A DNA stretch of 36,091 bases from Pelotomaculum sp. DTU098 (GTDB taxonomy: Bacteria; Bacillota; Desulfotomaculia; Desulfotomaculales; Pelotomaculaceae): contig LFSA01000048.1 in assembly GCA_001512635.1 (NCBI GenBank), positions 10,733 to 46,823 on the forward strand, in the 5' to 3' direction. The stretch's first letter is position 1. Each line of letters starts with the position of its first letter. Both the position numbers and the translations under genes were made by a program. Positions 8,743 to 19,170 of the stretch are shown here, piece after piece. The notes below the pieces were generated by a model that was not told where the DNA came from, did no database searches, and saw only the letters and a program-made list of their open reading frames with translations.

Positions 8743-9369
8743 ATGAGGAGCAAAACCTGTGGCGACGGTGAAGCGCCGGAGAAAACCTTCGCTTCTGGAA
8801 AGGGCGTGGACAGGCCCCCGGAGGGGGCTGTCCAGCAAAGGGTGTCCTCCGGGCTTCAAGAAACCTCTGCTGCTGCCTCCCGGCCCGATTGGGACGAATA
8901 TTTCATGGAGATTGCCCGGGTGGTAGCCAGCCGCTCCACCTGCCTGCGGCGGAGCGTGGGTGCGCTCATTGTAAAAGACACGCGGATCCTGGCCAGCGGC
9001 TATAACGGTGCCCCGGCCGGCCTGAGGCACTGCCTGGAAACCGGCTGCCTGAGGGAAGAGCGGGGGGTTCCGGCGGGTGAGCGCCACGAACTGTGCCGGG
9101 GCCTGCATGCGGAACAGAACGCCCTGATTCAGGCTGCCGTTTACGGTATTGCCATCCAGGGTGCGGTTTATTATGTTACTCACCAGCCCTGCGCTTTGTG
9201 CGCCAAGATTATGATTAACGCAGGTATTCGGAAAGTTGTTTTCCAGGGTGACTACCCGGACCCCCTTGCTCTGAAACTCTTTGAGGAGGCGGAGGTTGTC
9301 CTGGTCCGTTTTGGGGGAAGTTCGTGTGCAAAAAAAGAACATCGCTTTGCCGAAATTGAACAACCTTAA
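8743..9369 (+). CDS. comEB: dCMP deaminase (ComEB family) with N-terminal extension
   Basis: A zinc-dependent deoxycytidylate deaminase, dCMP to dUMP. The core starts at [24 protein letters not shown] (residue 47 on). The zinc site is HAE (122-124, Glu124 as proton shuttle) with PCALC (149-153). The loop [13 protein letters not shown]...HELC carries extra Cys/His that in relatives bind a second zinc. Residues 1-46 form an Arg/Glu/Ser-rich, probably disordered extension with no recognisable domain; ATG at 8743 has a GGAG just upstream, while GTG at 8842 is an alternative that would remove 33 residues. The 3' end overlaps the next gene by 44 bp, indicating translational coupling. In Bacillus upp occupies the space after glyA. 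Confidence 0.9.
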   Translation: MRSKTCGDGEAPEKTFASGKGVDRPPEGAVQQRVSSGLQETSAAASRPDWDEYFMEIARVVASRSTCLRRSVGALIVKDTRILASGYNGAPAGLRHCLETGCLREERGVPAGERHELCRGLHAEQNALIQAAVYGIAIQGAVYYVTHQPCALCAKIMINAGIRKVVFQGDYPDPLALKLFEEAEVVLVRFGGSSCAKKEHRFAEIEQP

Positions 9370-9640
9370 GCCTACCATTGAATCCACCGCCCTTAAACTG
9401 ATGGAAGAAGCCGGGGAACTGGCCCAGGCCATCGGTAAACTGCGGGGTCTTTCCGGGGAAACCCGGAGGTGCAGCGAACAGGAGGCCGTTTTGAAAATAA
9501 CCCGTGAGTTGCTCGATGTGGCTCAAACCGCCGTGTCCATGATGTTTGTCCTGGAGGAAAAATATGGTGTTGACCTGGAGCAGGCACGGCAGGAACACAT
9601 TCAGAAGCTCCTAAAAAAAGGTTATTTGAAAGAGGTTTAG
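9326..9640 (+). CDS. MazG-like nucleotide pyrophosphohydrolase
   Basis: A 104-residue all-alpha protein of the MazG/dUTPase-2 type. The metal-binding signature is visible as EEAGE (EExxE) in [17 protein letters not shown] and ELLDV (ExxD) in [16 protein letters not shown], the Mg-chelating acidic residues of NTP pyrophosphohydrolases that cleave (d)NTP to (d)NMP and PPi. GTG at 9326 follows GGGGGAAG with ideal spacing and lies inside the end of comEB, in another frame, so the two products are probably made together. That suggests, but does not prove, a dCTPase or dUTPase-like activity feeding dCMP deaminase. Substrate cannot be read from the motif. It is shorter than full MazG and is a single-domain form. 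Confidence 0.8.
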   Translation: MQKKNIALPKLNNLKPTIESTALKLMEEAGELAQAIGKLRGLSGETRRCSEQEAVLKITRELLDVAQTAVSMMFVLEEKYGVDLEQARQEHIQKLLKKGYLKEV

Positions 9641-9728
9641 AGCATAGAATATTTCCAGCGGCCGGTAAGGCGCAGTTCCATCCTGCGATCTTTAAAAAAT
9701 GTGCTTTTGCAGTCAAGGGGATGAATTC

Positions 9729-10889
9729 TTGCTGAAGATAATTGCTGTTTTCGGAACAAGGCCCGAGGCCATCAAGATGGCCCCTCTGGTTAAAAAGCTA
9801 CAAGCATACCCGGAGGAAATTGAGTGCAAGGTAGCTGTAACAGCCCAGCATCGTGAAATGCTCGATCAGGTGCTGGAATTGTTTAACATAACCCCTGCTT
9901 ACGATTTGAATATTATGCGCCATGGGCAGGATCTTTTTGATATCACAAGCCGGGCCCTGACCGGCCTGCAGAAGGTCCTGCTCAAGGAAAAACCCGACCT
10001 TGTCCTGGTGCACGGTGATACAACAACCACCTTTGTTGCCGCCCTGGCCTCCTTTTATTTGCAAATAACCGTGGGGCATGTGGAAGCGGGCCTCCGGACA
10101 AGGAATAAATACTCTCCCTTTCCCGAGGAAATGAACCGGCGCCTGACAGGAGCCCTGGTCGACCTGAACTTTGCACCCACACCTGCCGCCAGGCAAAACC
10201 TCCTTGACGAGGGGGTTGATGCTTCGACCATCTTTGTTACCGGCAACACAGTGATCGATGCCTTGCTGGCTACGGTGGGTCAGGGTTACCAGTTTGCCGA
10301 TCCCGTCCTGAGGGGGATTGATTACAACAGACGCAGGATCCTCCTGGTCACAACCCACCGCAGGGAGAACCTGGGTGAGCCTATGCGCGATATTTACAGG
10401 GCTTTGCGGGATGTGGTCCTGGATTATCCGGATGTGGAAGTGGTATTTCCAGTGCACAAAAATCCGGCCGTGCGCAGCGTGGCGGTTGAGGAACTGGGCG
10501 GCCTGGAAAGGGTGCATCTTATTGAACCCATGGACTATGAACCCTTTGTCAATATGATCAGCCGCAGCTACCTGGTGCTCAGCGACTCGGGCGGTATCCA
10601 GGAAGAGGCGCCGTCCCTGGGCAAGCCGGTACTGGTGCTGCGCGACACCACAGAGCGGCCCGAGGCGGTGGAAGCCGGCACAGTACGGTTGGTCGGGACC
10701 ACCAGGGAGGCGGTAGCCTTTGAAACCCGCAGGCTACTGGACGACAGGGTTTTCTATGAGAAGATGGCAAATGCCGTAAACCCTTACGGAGACGGAAGGG
10801 CTTCGGAACGAATCACCGGGCTGATTAGATACAAATTTGGTTTCACCACTGAAAAACCCGCTGAATTCGTCCCGGATGGCAATTATTAG
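9729..10889 (+). CDS. wecB: UDP-N-acetylglucosamine 2-epimerase (non-hydrolysing)
   Basis: A 386-residue GT-B fold enzyme converting UDP-GlcNAc to UDP-ManNAc for surface polysaccharides or teichoic-acid linkage units. Diagnostic segments are FGTRPEAIKMAPLV at the N-terminus, LVHGDTTTTFVAAL, HVEAGLRTRNKYSPFPEEMNRRL, VTGNTVIDAL, TTHRRENLG, and SDSGGIQEEAPSLGKPVLVLRDTTERPE. TTG at 9729 is preferred because AAGGGG lies 8 bases upstream and translation then begins MLKIIAVFGTRPEA; an ATG at 9699 lacks a ribosome binding site. The position just upstream of the atp operon recurs in Clostridia. Confidence 0.95.
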   Translation: MLKIIAVFGTRPEAIKMAPLVKKLQAYPEEIECKVAVTAQHREMLDQVLELFNITPAYDLNIMRHGQDLFDITSRALTGLQKVLLKEKPDLVLVHGDTTTTFVAALASFYLQITVGHVEAGLRTRNKYSPFPEEMNRRLTGALVDLNFAPTPAARQNLLDEGVDASTIFVTGNTVIDALLATVGQGYQFADPVLRGIDYNRRRILLVTTHRRENLGEPMRDIYRALRDVVLDYPDVEVVFPVHKNPAVRSVAVEELGGLERVHLIEPMDYEPFVNMISRSYLVLSDSGGIQEEAPSLGKPVLVLRDTTERPEAVEAGTVRLVGTTREAVAFETRRLLDDRVFYEKMANAVNPYGDGRASERITGLIRYKFGFTTEKPAEFVPDGNY

Positions 10890-10973
10890 GCTGGTCCTGG
10901 TCCCCCGGGCAAGTTCCTTTTATTCCAGGTTCTTTCTGACTTAAACCGCTTTAGGGCTTTAATCGGATAAATC

Positions 10974-10982
10974 TGGCATAAT
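10974..10982 (+). promoter_or_regulatory. Candidate extended -10 promoter for the atp operon
   Basis: TGG-CATAAT fits the extended -10 pattern TGnTATAAT with one mismatch. No good -35 box lies 17 bp upstream (GGGCTT). It would give an mRNA leader of about 200 nt before atpZ. Weak evidence. Confidence 0.3.
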
Positions 10983-11112
10983 TTTTGCAAGTTTAGAAAA
11001 AATTTTTTTAAAATCACCCATTCTGTTGGAGGAATAACATTTTTTTTGTAGAAACCAGTTAGTGAAAGGTTAAGAAAAAGGCAGATTGCAATACAGAGAA
11101 CAATTTACCGGG

Positions 11113-11157
11113 GTTTATCCTTGCGGGACACGGTTGGGAATGACCGGAAGGATAAAC
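11113..11157. repeat. 10-bp perfect inverted repeat upstream of atpZ
   Basis: GTTTATCCTT (11113-11122) and AAGGATAAAC (11148-11157) are exact reverse complements separated by 25 bp. The right arm ends 34 bp before the atpZ ATG. There is no T-tract, so it is more likely an operator pair or a leader stem-loop than a terminator. Confidence 0.5.
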
Positions 11158-11191
11158 AGAGATCAGGAAAAGATCATAACCGGGAAAAGAA

Positions 11192-11485
11192 ATGACGAGG
11201 GCGCGAAGGAGTCCTCAGTTCACAGGGAAATTGCAAAGGATGCCCGAGAACAAGGAGAAAGATAAAAAAGAAAATAGGGGTGCGGGCGATGTTCTCCAGG
11301 CCCTGGCCCTGGCCACCACCATCGGCATGGAGCTGGCCATTACGGTGGTGCTGGGGTATTACGGGGGGCACTACCTGGACGAGAAATTAGCCACCGGGCC
11401 CTGGCTCACCGTGGCGGGGATTTTTGCCGGCCTTGCAACCGGAGTTACGGGCGTCTTTAAAACACTTCAGCGATTTTTTAAATGA
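11192..11485 (+). CDS. atpZ: AtpZ-type F1Fo ATPase accessory membrane protein
   Basis: A 97-residue protein with a charged, Lys/Glu-rich N-terminal 30 residues followed by two transmembrane helices (about ALATTIGMELAITVVLGYY and PWLTVAGIFAGLATGVTGVF). The linker GYYGGHYLDEKL has the glycine-rich L-D motif of the ATPase_gene1/AtpZ family. Related proteins precede atpI in many operons and have been linked to Mg2+ supply or assembly; the role here is inferred. GGGAAAAG lies upstream of ATG 11192; an ATG at 11240 would shorten the charged tail but has a poorly spaced ribosome binding site. It is the first gene of the ATP synthase operon. Confidence 0.85.
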   Translation: MTRARRSPQFTGKLQRMPENKEKDKKENRGAGDVLQALALATTIGMELAITVVLGYYGGHYLDEKLATGPWLTVAGIFAGLATGVTGVFKTLQRFFK

Positions 11486-11499
11486 GAGGGATAGAGTTA

Positions 11500-11910
11500 A
11501 TGCGGGACTGGGACTTCGAGGGCCAGATAGTCAGAGCAATAAGAATAGCAGGATTTTTGCTGGTGTTCTTCTGTCTCACCCTGGTTTTCAAGCCGCATGA
11601 CCCCATTATGTGGGGCTTTGTGGTGGGAACCTCCGTGAGCATGTGGAATACTTTTTTTCTGGCTAAAAGGCTGAGCAGGATAACCGGCGTGCTTAGGGGC
11701 GCTGCGGTGGAAGTAGCCAAGGCGCGGGTGGTGGGCGGCTTTGCCATTCGCATGTTTACTAATCTTGCCGTTCTGTTTTTAATAGCCCGGACAGGCTGGG
11801 CAAATATTTATGCAACTGCAGCCGGGCTATTTATTGTTCCCTGCATTTTTACTTTCATCGCCGCGGCCAATTCATTCCGGGAGGCCAGGGGTGCCGATCC
11901 CTTGAAATAG
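11500..11910 (+). CDS. atpI: ATP synthase subunit I
   Basis: A 136-residue hydrophobic protein with about four transmembrane helices (IRIAGFLLVFFCLTLVF, IMWGFVVGTSVSMWNTFFL, FAIRMFTNLAVLFLIA, ATAAGLFIVPCIFTFIAA), typical of ATP synthase protein I, which helps assemble the c-ring. The internal WNTFFLAKRL...R pattern and position between atpZ and atpB fit. ATG at 11500 has GAGGG nine bases upstream; the ATG at 11482 overlaps the atpZ stop but lacks a ribosome binding site. Confidence 0.85.
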   Translation: MRDWDFEGQIVRAIRIAGFLLVFFCLTLVFKPHDPIMWGFVVGTSVSMWNTFFLAKRLSRITGVLRGAAVEVAKARVVGGFAIRMFTNLAVLFLIARTGWANIYATAAGLFIVPCIFTFIAAANSFREARGADPLK

Positions 11911-11950
11911 AAATAAAAATTAGTAAGGAAAGGGGTGAGAAATAGAGATT

Positions 11951-12685
11951 ATGAAGACCTTGCATGAAGTAGAACAGGAACTTAATATTTGGGGATGGCC
12001 GGATGATAAGTGGGAGCTGGTTCTAGGCAATACCACCCTTCAATTCAACCCTAAAACCATGATTATGACCTGGGTTGTGATGATCCTGGTAGCGCTCTTT
12101 GCTATTGCGGCCACCCGGAATATGAGCATGCGAAGGCCGCGCGGAGCCCAGAACGTGCTTGAATTGATTTTTGAAGGGATCAGGTCGCTGGTTAATCAGA
12201 ACATGGACCCGAAAAAGGGCGCCACAATACTCTGCGTAGTTGTTACTTATTTTATCTTTATTTTGTTTTCCAACCTGATCGGCCTGGTTCCAACGCTGAG
12301 TTCCCCGACGGCCGACTATAACTGCACCCTTGGGCTGGCCCTTTGCACATTCTTCCTTATCTATTTCATGGGCATCAAGTACAAGGGCCTCGGGTATTTT
12401 AAGCATTATGTCCAGCCCTTTGTGTTCTTCCTTCCCATAAACCTGCTTGAGGATTTTTCCAAACCGATCACGCTCACCTTCCGTCTATACGGAAACATTT
12501 ACGGCGGCGAGGTGCTGATCGCAGTGCTCCTGGGGCTGCTGGGAGGATGGACGCATGTTTTCGGAGGGTTTATTGCCTCCGTTCTCTGGCTGGCATTCAG
12601 TATTTTTGTTGGTTTTATCCAGGCTTTCCTTTTCACCATGCTGAGCATAGCTTACTTCTCTATGGCGGTGAAGGAGGAACATTAA
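11951..12685 (+). CDS. atpB: ATP synthase Fo subunit a
   Basis: This 244-residue integral membrane subunit forms the proton half-channels against the c-ring. The essential stator arginine is Arg178 in ITLTFRLYGNIYGGEV, within the conserved block starting LPINLLEDFSKP. Five to six hydrophobic segments are visible, including MTWVVMILVALFAIA, VVVTYFIFILFSNLIGLVP, ALCTFFLIYFMGI, LIAVLLGLLGG and FVGFIQAFLFTMLSIAYFSMA. A soluble N-terminal segment of about 35 residues precedes the first helix. GGGGTGAG precedes the ATG. Length and motifs are normal for the family. Confidence 0.97.
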   Translation: MKTLHEVEQELNIWGWPDDKWELVLGNTTLQFNPKTMIMTWVVMILVALFAIAATRNMSMRRPRGAQNVLELIFEGIRSLVNQNMDPKKGATILCVVVTYFIFILFSNLIGLVPTLSSPTADYNCTLGLALCTFFLIYFMGIKYKGLGYFKHYVQPFVFFLPINLLEDFSKPITLTFRLYGNIYGGEVLIAVLLGLLGGWTHVFGGFIASVLWLAFSIFVGFIQAFLFTMLSIAYFSMAVKEEH

Positions 12686-12733
12686 AGGGCTTATTTAAAA
12701 ACGGCCCTGGGGAAAAAGCTTTAACAAAAAAAC

Positions 12734-12749
12734 TCCCGAGTTTTCGGGA
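12734..12749 (+). promoter_or_regulatory. Hairpin ahead of atpE
   Basis: TCCCGA-GTTT-TCGGGA forms a 6-bp stem with a 4-base loop in the atpB-atpE gap, after an A-rich stretch (AACAAAAAAAC) and before a strong GAAAGGAGGGG ribosome binding site. No T-tract follows, so it is probably not a terminator. It could mark an mRNA processing or stability point that raises c-subunit output. Confidence 0.4.
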
Positions 12750-12779
12750 ACCAATTCATCTTGAAAGGAGGGGAATTAA

Positions 12780-13019
12780 ATGGAATTAGCAGCAGCTGCG
12801 GCTCTCGGTGCTGCTCTTGCAGCTGGTCTTGCTGCGCTGGGTGCTGCCCTCGGCGACGCTATTGTCGGCTTTAAGGCCATTGAAGGTGTTGCCCGTCAGC
12901 CGGAAGCCAGGGGTTCTGTTATGACTTTAATGTTTATCTCCATCGGTCTGATTGAGGCTCTTCCTATTATTGCAGTCGTTATTGCCTTCATGTTATTCGG
13001 ACAAGTCAGCGCGCACTAG
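12780..13019 (+). CDS. atpE: ATP synthase Fo subunit c
   Basis: A 79-residue hairpin proteolipid of the rotor ring. Helix 1 is very rich in Ala and Gly (residues 3-30), the polar loop is ARQPEARG (38-45), and helix 2 carries the ion-binding carboxylate Glu59 in GLIEALPII. The residue after Glu59 is Ala, not the Ser/Thr of sodium-type rings, which supports proton coupling. Asp26 sits where sodium rings have the ligand Gln32 and where Bacillus has Asn, giving a second acidic residue near the site. The ribosome binding site GAAAGGAGGGG is the strongest in the operon, as expected for a subunit needed in about ten copies. Confidence 0.96.
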   Translation: MELAAAAALGAALAAGLAALGAALGDAIVGFKAIEGVARQPEARGSVMTLMFISIGLIEALPIIAVVIAFMLFGQVSAH

Positions 13020-13213
13020 GACCGGTCTTAAGGATAAGGCAAAAGAGGCGTAGCGGGGTAGCAGCCGGCGGTCGGTAATTTAAATGATTTCATAAAACTG
13101 ATTAAATATTTAAAAGAAATAGGTTTCCAGTGCATTCCTTTAATCCAGCTACTGGCTGCTGGTTGCCCGCTATGGCCTTCCTTTTGTCAACGGAGATGGA
13201 AGGAGGGGAACCG

Positions 13214-13699
13214 GTGTTAGAGTTCAACGCCACTCTGCTTGCTCAGATTGCTGATTTCATAATTTTATTAATTTTCCTGCGCCTGGTGGCATACAAGCCT
13301 TTAATGAAGCTCCTTAACGAGCGTTCGGAGAACATCGAAAAGAACATTGCCGCCGCCGAAAAAGAAAGACAGCAGGCAGAACAACTCAGGGCCGGGTATG
13401 AGGCTGAAATGCGCCGGGCCCGGGAGCAAGCCCAGGAGATCATTCAAAAAGCAACCAAGGCCGGAGAAGAACAGGCCCAGGAGATTATTGAAAACGGCAA
13501 GAAAGAGGCTCAAAGAATTAAGGAAGATGCCCTTGCCAGTATTGAAAGAGAAAAACAAAAAGCTATTGCTGAACTGCGCGACCAGGTTGCTTCCCTGTCC
13601 ATTATGATTGCAGGTAAAATTATCAGCGAAAAAATGGATGACAGAATTCAGCGTAACATGATTCAACAATTTATTAAAGAGGCAGGGGAACTGCAATGA
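13214..13699 (+). CDS. atpF: ATP synthase Fo subunit b
   Basis: A 161-residue peripheral-stalk subunit with one N-terminal transmembrane helix ([19 protein letters not shown]) followed by the conserved [19 protein letters not shown] and a long, highly charged coiled coil through the C-terminus. GTG at 13214 follows AAGGAGGGG; the open frame reaches back to 13130, but that extension has no ribosome binding site and lengthens the protein beyond the family. A 194-bp gap separates it from atpE. Its TGA overlaps the atpH ATG (ATGA), so b and delta are translationally coupled. Confidence 0.95.
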   Translation: MLEFNATLLAQIADFIILLIFLRLVAYKPLMKLLNERSENIEKNIAAAEKERQQAEQLRAGYEAEMRRAREQAQEIIQKATKAGEEQAQEIIENGKKEAQRIKEDALASIEREKQKAIAELRDQVASLSIMIAGKIISEKMDDRIQRNMIQQFIKEAGELQ

Positions 13700-14241
13700 G
13701 GGGGGGGCCTGTAGCGGGGCGTTATGCTGCGGCGTTGTACGATATCGCCTCGGAAAAAAAGAATATGGTGGACAAAGTAGAGAGCGAGCTGAAAGCAATT
13801 AAGGGTGTTATTGAGGATAATCCTGATTTGCAAAGGCTACTCTACCACCCCCAGATCACTCCTGCCGCAAAAAAAGATTTATTGGAAAAGCTTTTCAAAG
13901 GAAAAATCTCTGATGTTACAAGTAACTTTCTTGCCTTGCTGGTAGACCGCCGGCGGGAGACCTATTTACTAGACATTATGGCCGAGTTTATCGCCCTGGC
14001 CAATGCCGGCCGGAATATCATTACGGCCCAAGTCACCACGGCGGTAGAATTGAACGACCAGGAAAAGGGTGAGCTAAACCGGGTTTTAGCCAGGCTGACC
14101 GGCAAAAAAATTCAAGCCTCCTATGATGTTGACCCGTCACTTATTGGCGGGGTTGTGGTGCGTATGGGGGACAAGTTTATTGACGGCAGTATTAAGACCA
14201 AATTGGCTGCCCTGAAAGAACGCTTAAAGGCAATAAGTTAA
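13696..14241 (+). CDS. atpH: ATP synthase F1 subunit delta
   Basis: A 181-residue stator subunit linking b to the top of the alpha3beta3 head. The N-terminal helical bundle ([27 protein letters not shown]) and the C-terminal block ([32 protein letters not shown]) are diagnostic of OSCP/delta. The ATG overlaps the atpF stop by four bases. It sits in the standard order B-E-F-H-A-G-D-C. Confidence 0.95.
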   Translation: MRGGPVAGRYAAALYDIASEKKNMVDKVESELKAIKGVIEDNPDLQRLLYHPQITPAAKKDLLEKLFKGKISDVTSNFLALLVDRRRETYLLDIMAEFIALANAGRNIITAQVTTAVELNDQEKGELNRVLARLTGKKIQASYDVDPSLIGGVVVRMGDKFIDGSIKTKLAALKERLKAIS

Positions 14242-14263
14242 CTAGATAGGGGTGAACCAGTAG

Positions 14264-15784
<1,521 letters not shown>

Positions 15785-15841
15785 CAGAAGTCGGACTGAC
15801 GATTGAACCGACATCCACTTTAAAGGTGGTGAAAACGCAAG

Positions 15842-16705
15842 ATGGCAAGTTTGAGAGATCTCCGGCGCCGCATTAAAAGTATCAAGAGTACCCAGCAGAT
15901 CACCAAGGCCATGAAAGCTGTTTCAGCGGCTAGAATGCGCAAGGCTCAGGATGCGGTGCTGTTCGCCCGCCCGTACTCCAAGAGGATTAGGGCTGTACTG
16001 GGCAGGCTAGCTGTGGCTTCCACCGATGTTGAGCACCCGCTCTTGGCTGTACGTGAACCCAAAAAAATCGCCTATATCGTTATGACGGCCGACCGGGGGC
16101 TTTGCGGCGGTTTTAACAGCAACGTGATCCGCGCTGCGCTCCAGGAGATTGGAAAAACAAATGTTGATTTTGAGTTAATTACCGTTGGACGCAAAGGTCG
16201 TGATTTTTTCCAGCGCCGCAAGTATAAAATCGCCAAACAGTATGTGGGGTTGGGTGAAGAAGTCAAGTACGCCACAGCCAGAGATATTGCATCGTTTGTC
16301 ATGGAAAAGTATTCTGCGGGGGAATACGACGAGGTCTACCTGATCTACAGCCAGTTCATAAATGTACTGGTACAGAGACCCGTCATGCATAAAATCCTGC
16401 CGGCGGAACCGCCTGTCGACGAAAAAACAGAAGAGGATACCAAGAAGGTGGAATATATCTTCGAGCCTTCCGCCGAAGCGGTGCTGACTGAGCTGTTGCC
16501 GAAATATATAGAGAACGCCATATTCCATGGACTTTTAGAAACGAAAGCTGGTTTTTACAGTGCCCAGATGACAGCCATGGACAACGCCACAAAGAACGCT
16601 TCGGAGATGATCGATCAATTGACCTTGAACCTGAACCGGGCCCGGCAGGCCCAGATTACCAAGGAGATTTCCGAGATTGTCGGCGGCGCCGCGGCTCTGG
16701 AATAA
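15842..16705 (+). CDS. atpG: ATP synthase F1 subunit gamma
   Basis: A 287-residue central-shaft subunit. The N-terminal helix ends in [23 protein letters not shown], and the C-terminal helix carries [44 protein letters not shown], both signatures of gamma. The central Rossmann-like domain contains [25 protein letters not shown] precedes the ATG. It is followed by an unusually long 172-bp gap before atpD. Confidence 0.97.
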   Translation: MASLRDLRRRIKSIKSTQQITKAMKAVSAARMRKAQDAVLFARPYSKRIRAVLGRLAVASTDVEHPLLAVREPKKIAYIVMTADRGLCGGFNSNVIRAALQEIGKTNVDFELITVGRKGRDFFQRRKYKIAKQYVGLGEEVKYATARDIASFVMEKYSAGEYDEVYLIYSQFINVLVQRPVMHKILPAEPPVDEKTEEDTKKVEYIFEPSAEAVLTELLPKYIENAIFHGLLETKAGFYSAQMTAMDNATKNASEMIDQLTLNLNRARQAQITKEISEIVGGAAALE

Positions 16706-16728
16706 GAAGCCGGCACAGGGCTGACAGG

Positions 16729-18290
<1,562 letters not shown>

Positions 18291-18309
18291 TAGAGAGGGG
18301 TGCGTAACA

Positions 18310-18717
18310 ATGTCGGAAAAAAAACTTCGACTGGAAATCGTAACTCCTCAGAGAAAGGTTTTCAGTGAAGATGTGAATTTTCTGGTGGCGCCGGGTAGCC
18401 AGGGAGAACTTGGCATCCTGCCGGACCACGCCCCGCTGATCACATCTCTTAACATAGGCATCATGAGAATAGAGCAGGATGGCCAAAAGTTCAAAGTTGT
18501 GGTAAGCGGCGGCTTCATGGAAGTACGCAACAACAGGACAACCGTTCTGGCAAATTCTGCCGAAAGAGCTGAAGAAATAGATGTGGCCCGGGCCCAGGCT
18601 GCCAAGAAGCGGGCCGAAGAGAGGCTTGCCTCAAGGTCCCCCGAAATTGACATCCTCCGGGCGGAACTGGCCTTAAGGCGTGCCCTGATGCGCTTGAAGG
18701 CGGCTGGTAGTGAATAG
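18310..18717 (+). CDS. atpC: ATP synthase F1 subunit epsilon
   Basis: A 135-residue subunit with the N-terminal beta-sandwich (LRLEIVTPQRKVFSEDVNFLVAPGSQGELGILPDHAPLI) and a two-helix C-terminal domain. IDVARA (90-95) at the start of the first C-terminal helix matches the I(L)DxxRA motif described for ATP-binding epsilon subunits such as that of Bacillus PS3, where ATP binding releases epsilon inhibition. It is the last gene of the operon and is followed by a strong terminator. AGAGGGGTG precedes the ATG. Confidence 0.96.
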   Translation: MSEKKLRLEIVTPQRKVFSEDVNFLVAPGSQGELGILPDHAPLITSLNIGIMRIEQDGQKFKVVVSGGFMEVRNNRTTVLANSAERAEEIDVARAQAAKKRAEERLASRSPEIDILRAELALRRALMRLKAAGSE

Positions 18718-18750
18718 TACACTGGCTACAATTAAATCTGTATAGATCTT

Positions 18751-18785
18751 TTAACCGGACAAAAAGTTCCGGTTAAATTTTTTTT
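18751..18785 (+). terminator. Rho-independent terminator of the atp operon
   Basis: A perfect 9-bp stem TTAACCGGA / TCCGGTTAA with an 8-base loop is followed by A and eight T residues. It lies 33 bp after the atpC stop. Confidence 0.92.
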
Positions 18786-18970
18786 GCCTTAAACCAAAAA
18801 ACAGGCATTAAGGGAAAGCCTTGGGGGGTGGGTAGGGTCTTGCGCCTCTGCTCAATCACCGAAACCCAGCTGAAACATTAGAACCAGCCCGCTAAAATGC
18901 TGAAACCCCCCTGTTATTTATCACCGAAAATCGTAAAAGCGGGCACACATTGCTAAGCTACTAAAACTAT

Positions 18971-19004
18971 AGCCGCATACCTTTAAATAATAAGGTTTGC
19001 GGCT
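18971..19004. repeat. Imperfect 13-bp inverted repeat
   Basis: AGCCGCATACCTT (18971-18983) and AAGGTTTGCGGCT (18992-19004) pair at 12 of 13 positions around an 8-base AT-rich loop. No T-tract follows on either strand. It may be a small structured RNA or element relic. Confidence 0.45.
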
Positions 19005-19143
19005 TCATAAGTGTACATTAGGGATGAATAGGAGTATTTTCTTTAGGAGTCATGCGGCAATCACCTGGCAAAATAGTTAGCTGACCAAGGCAATAAGCTG
19101 TTTATTACAGTAGTGGCACTTGTAGGCTTTAGGCCGGTCATAT

Positions 19144-19170
19144 AAAGGCAGAGGTTAACCTGCCTTTTTT
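19144..19170. terminator. Hairpin at the end of the vanW-like gene, probably bidirectional
   Basis: AAAGGCAG (19144-19151) and CTGCCTTT (19160-19167) form an 8-bp stem, with six T on the plus strand overlapping and following the stem. The stop codon of the reverse-strand gene lies in the loop. The T-run suits termination of plus-strand transcription; on the minus strand the tail (TTTATATG) is weaker. Confidence 0.55.

Larger units (their letters stand above)
10890..11191. other. Intergenic leader region between wecB and the atp operon
   Basis: About 300 bp without a gene, AT-rich in its centre with runs of A and T around 10998-11050. It holds a candidate extended -10 element and a perfect 10-bp inverted repeat just before atpZ, both listed separately. 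A GGAGGAATAACAT at about 11027-11039 looks like a ribosome binding site but no open frame of useful length follows it. Confidence 0.5.
18718..19154. other. 437-bp non-coding stretch after the atp operon
   Basis: No credible gene was found. It contains the atp terminator (18751-18785), an imperfect 13-bp inverted repeat (18971-19004), a distant 7-bp pair (GCCCGCT at 18887, AGCGGGC at 18938), and a short repeated word TCACCGAAA (about 18856 and 18921). Its right end holds the shared hairpin with the vanW-like gene. It could be a decayed element or an untranslated RNA locus. Confidence 0.5.

Noticed and set aside
8611-9432. 273-codon reverse-strand frame
   Set aside because: It overlaps glyA, comEB and the MazG-like gene, all with clear motifs on the forward strand.
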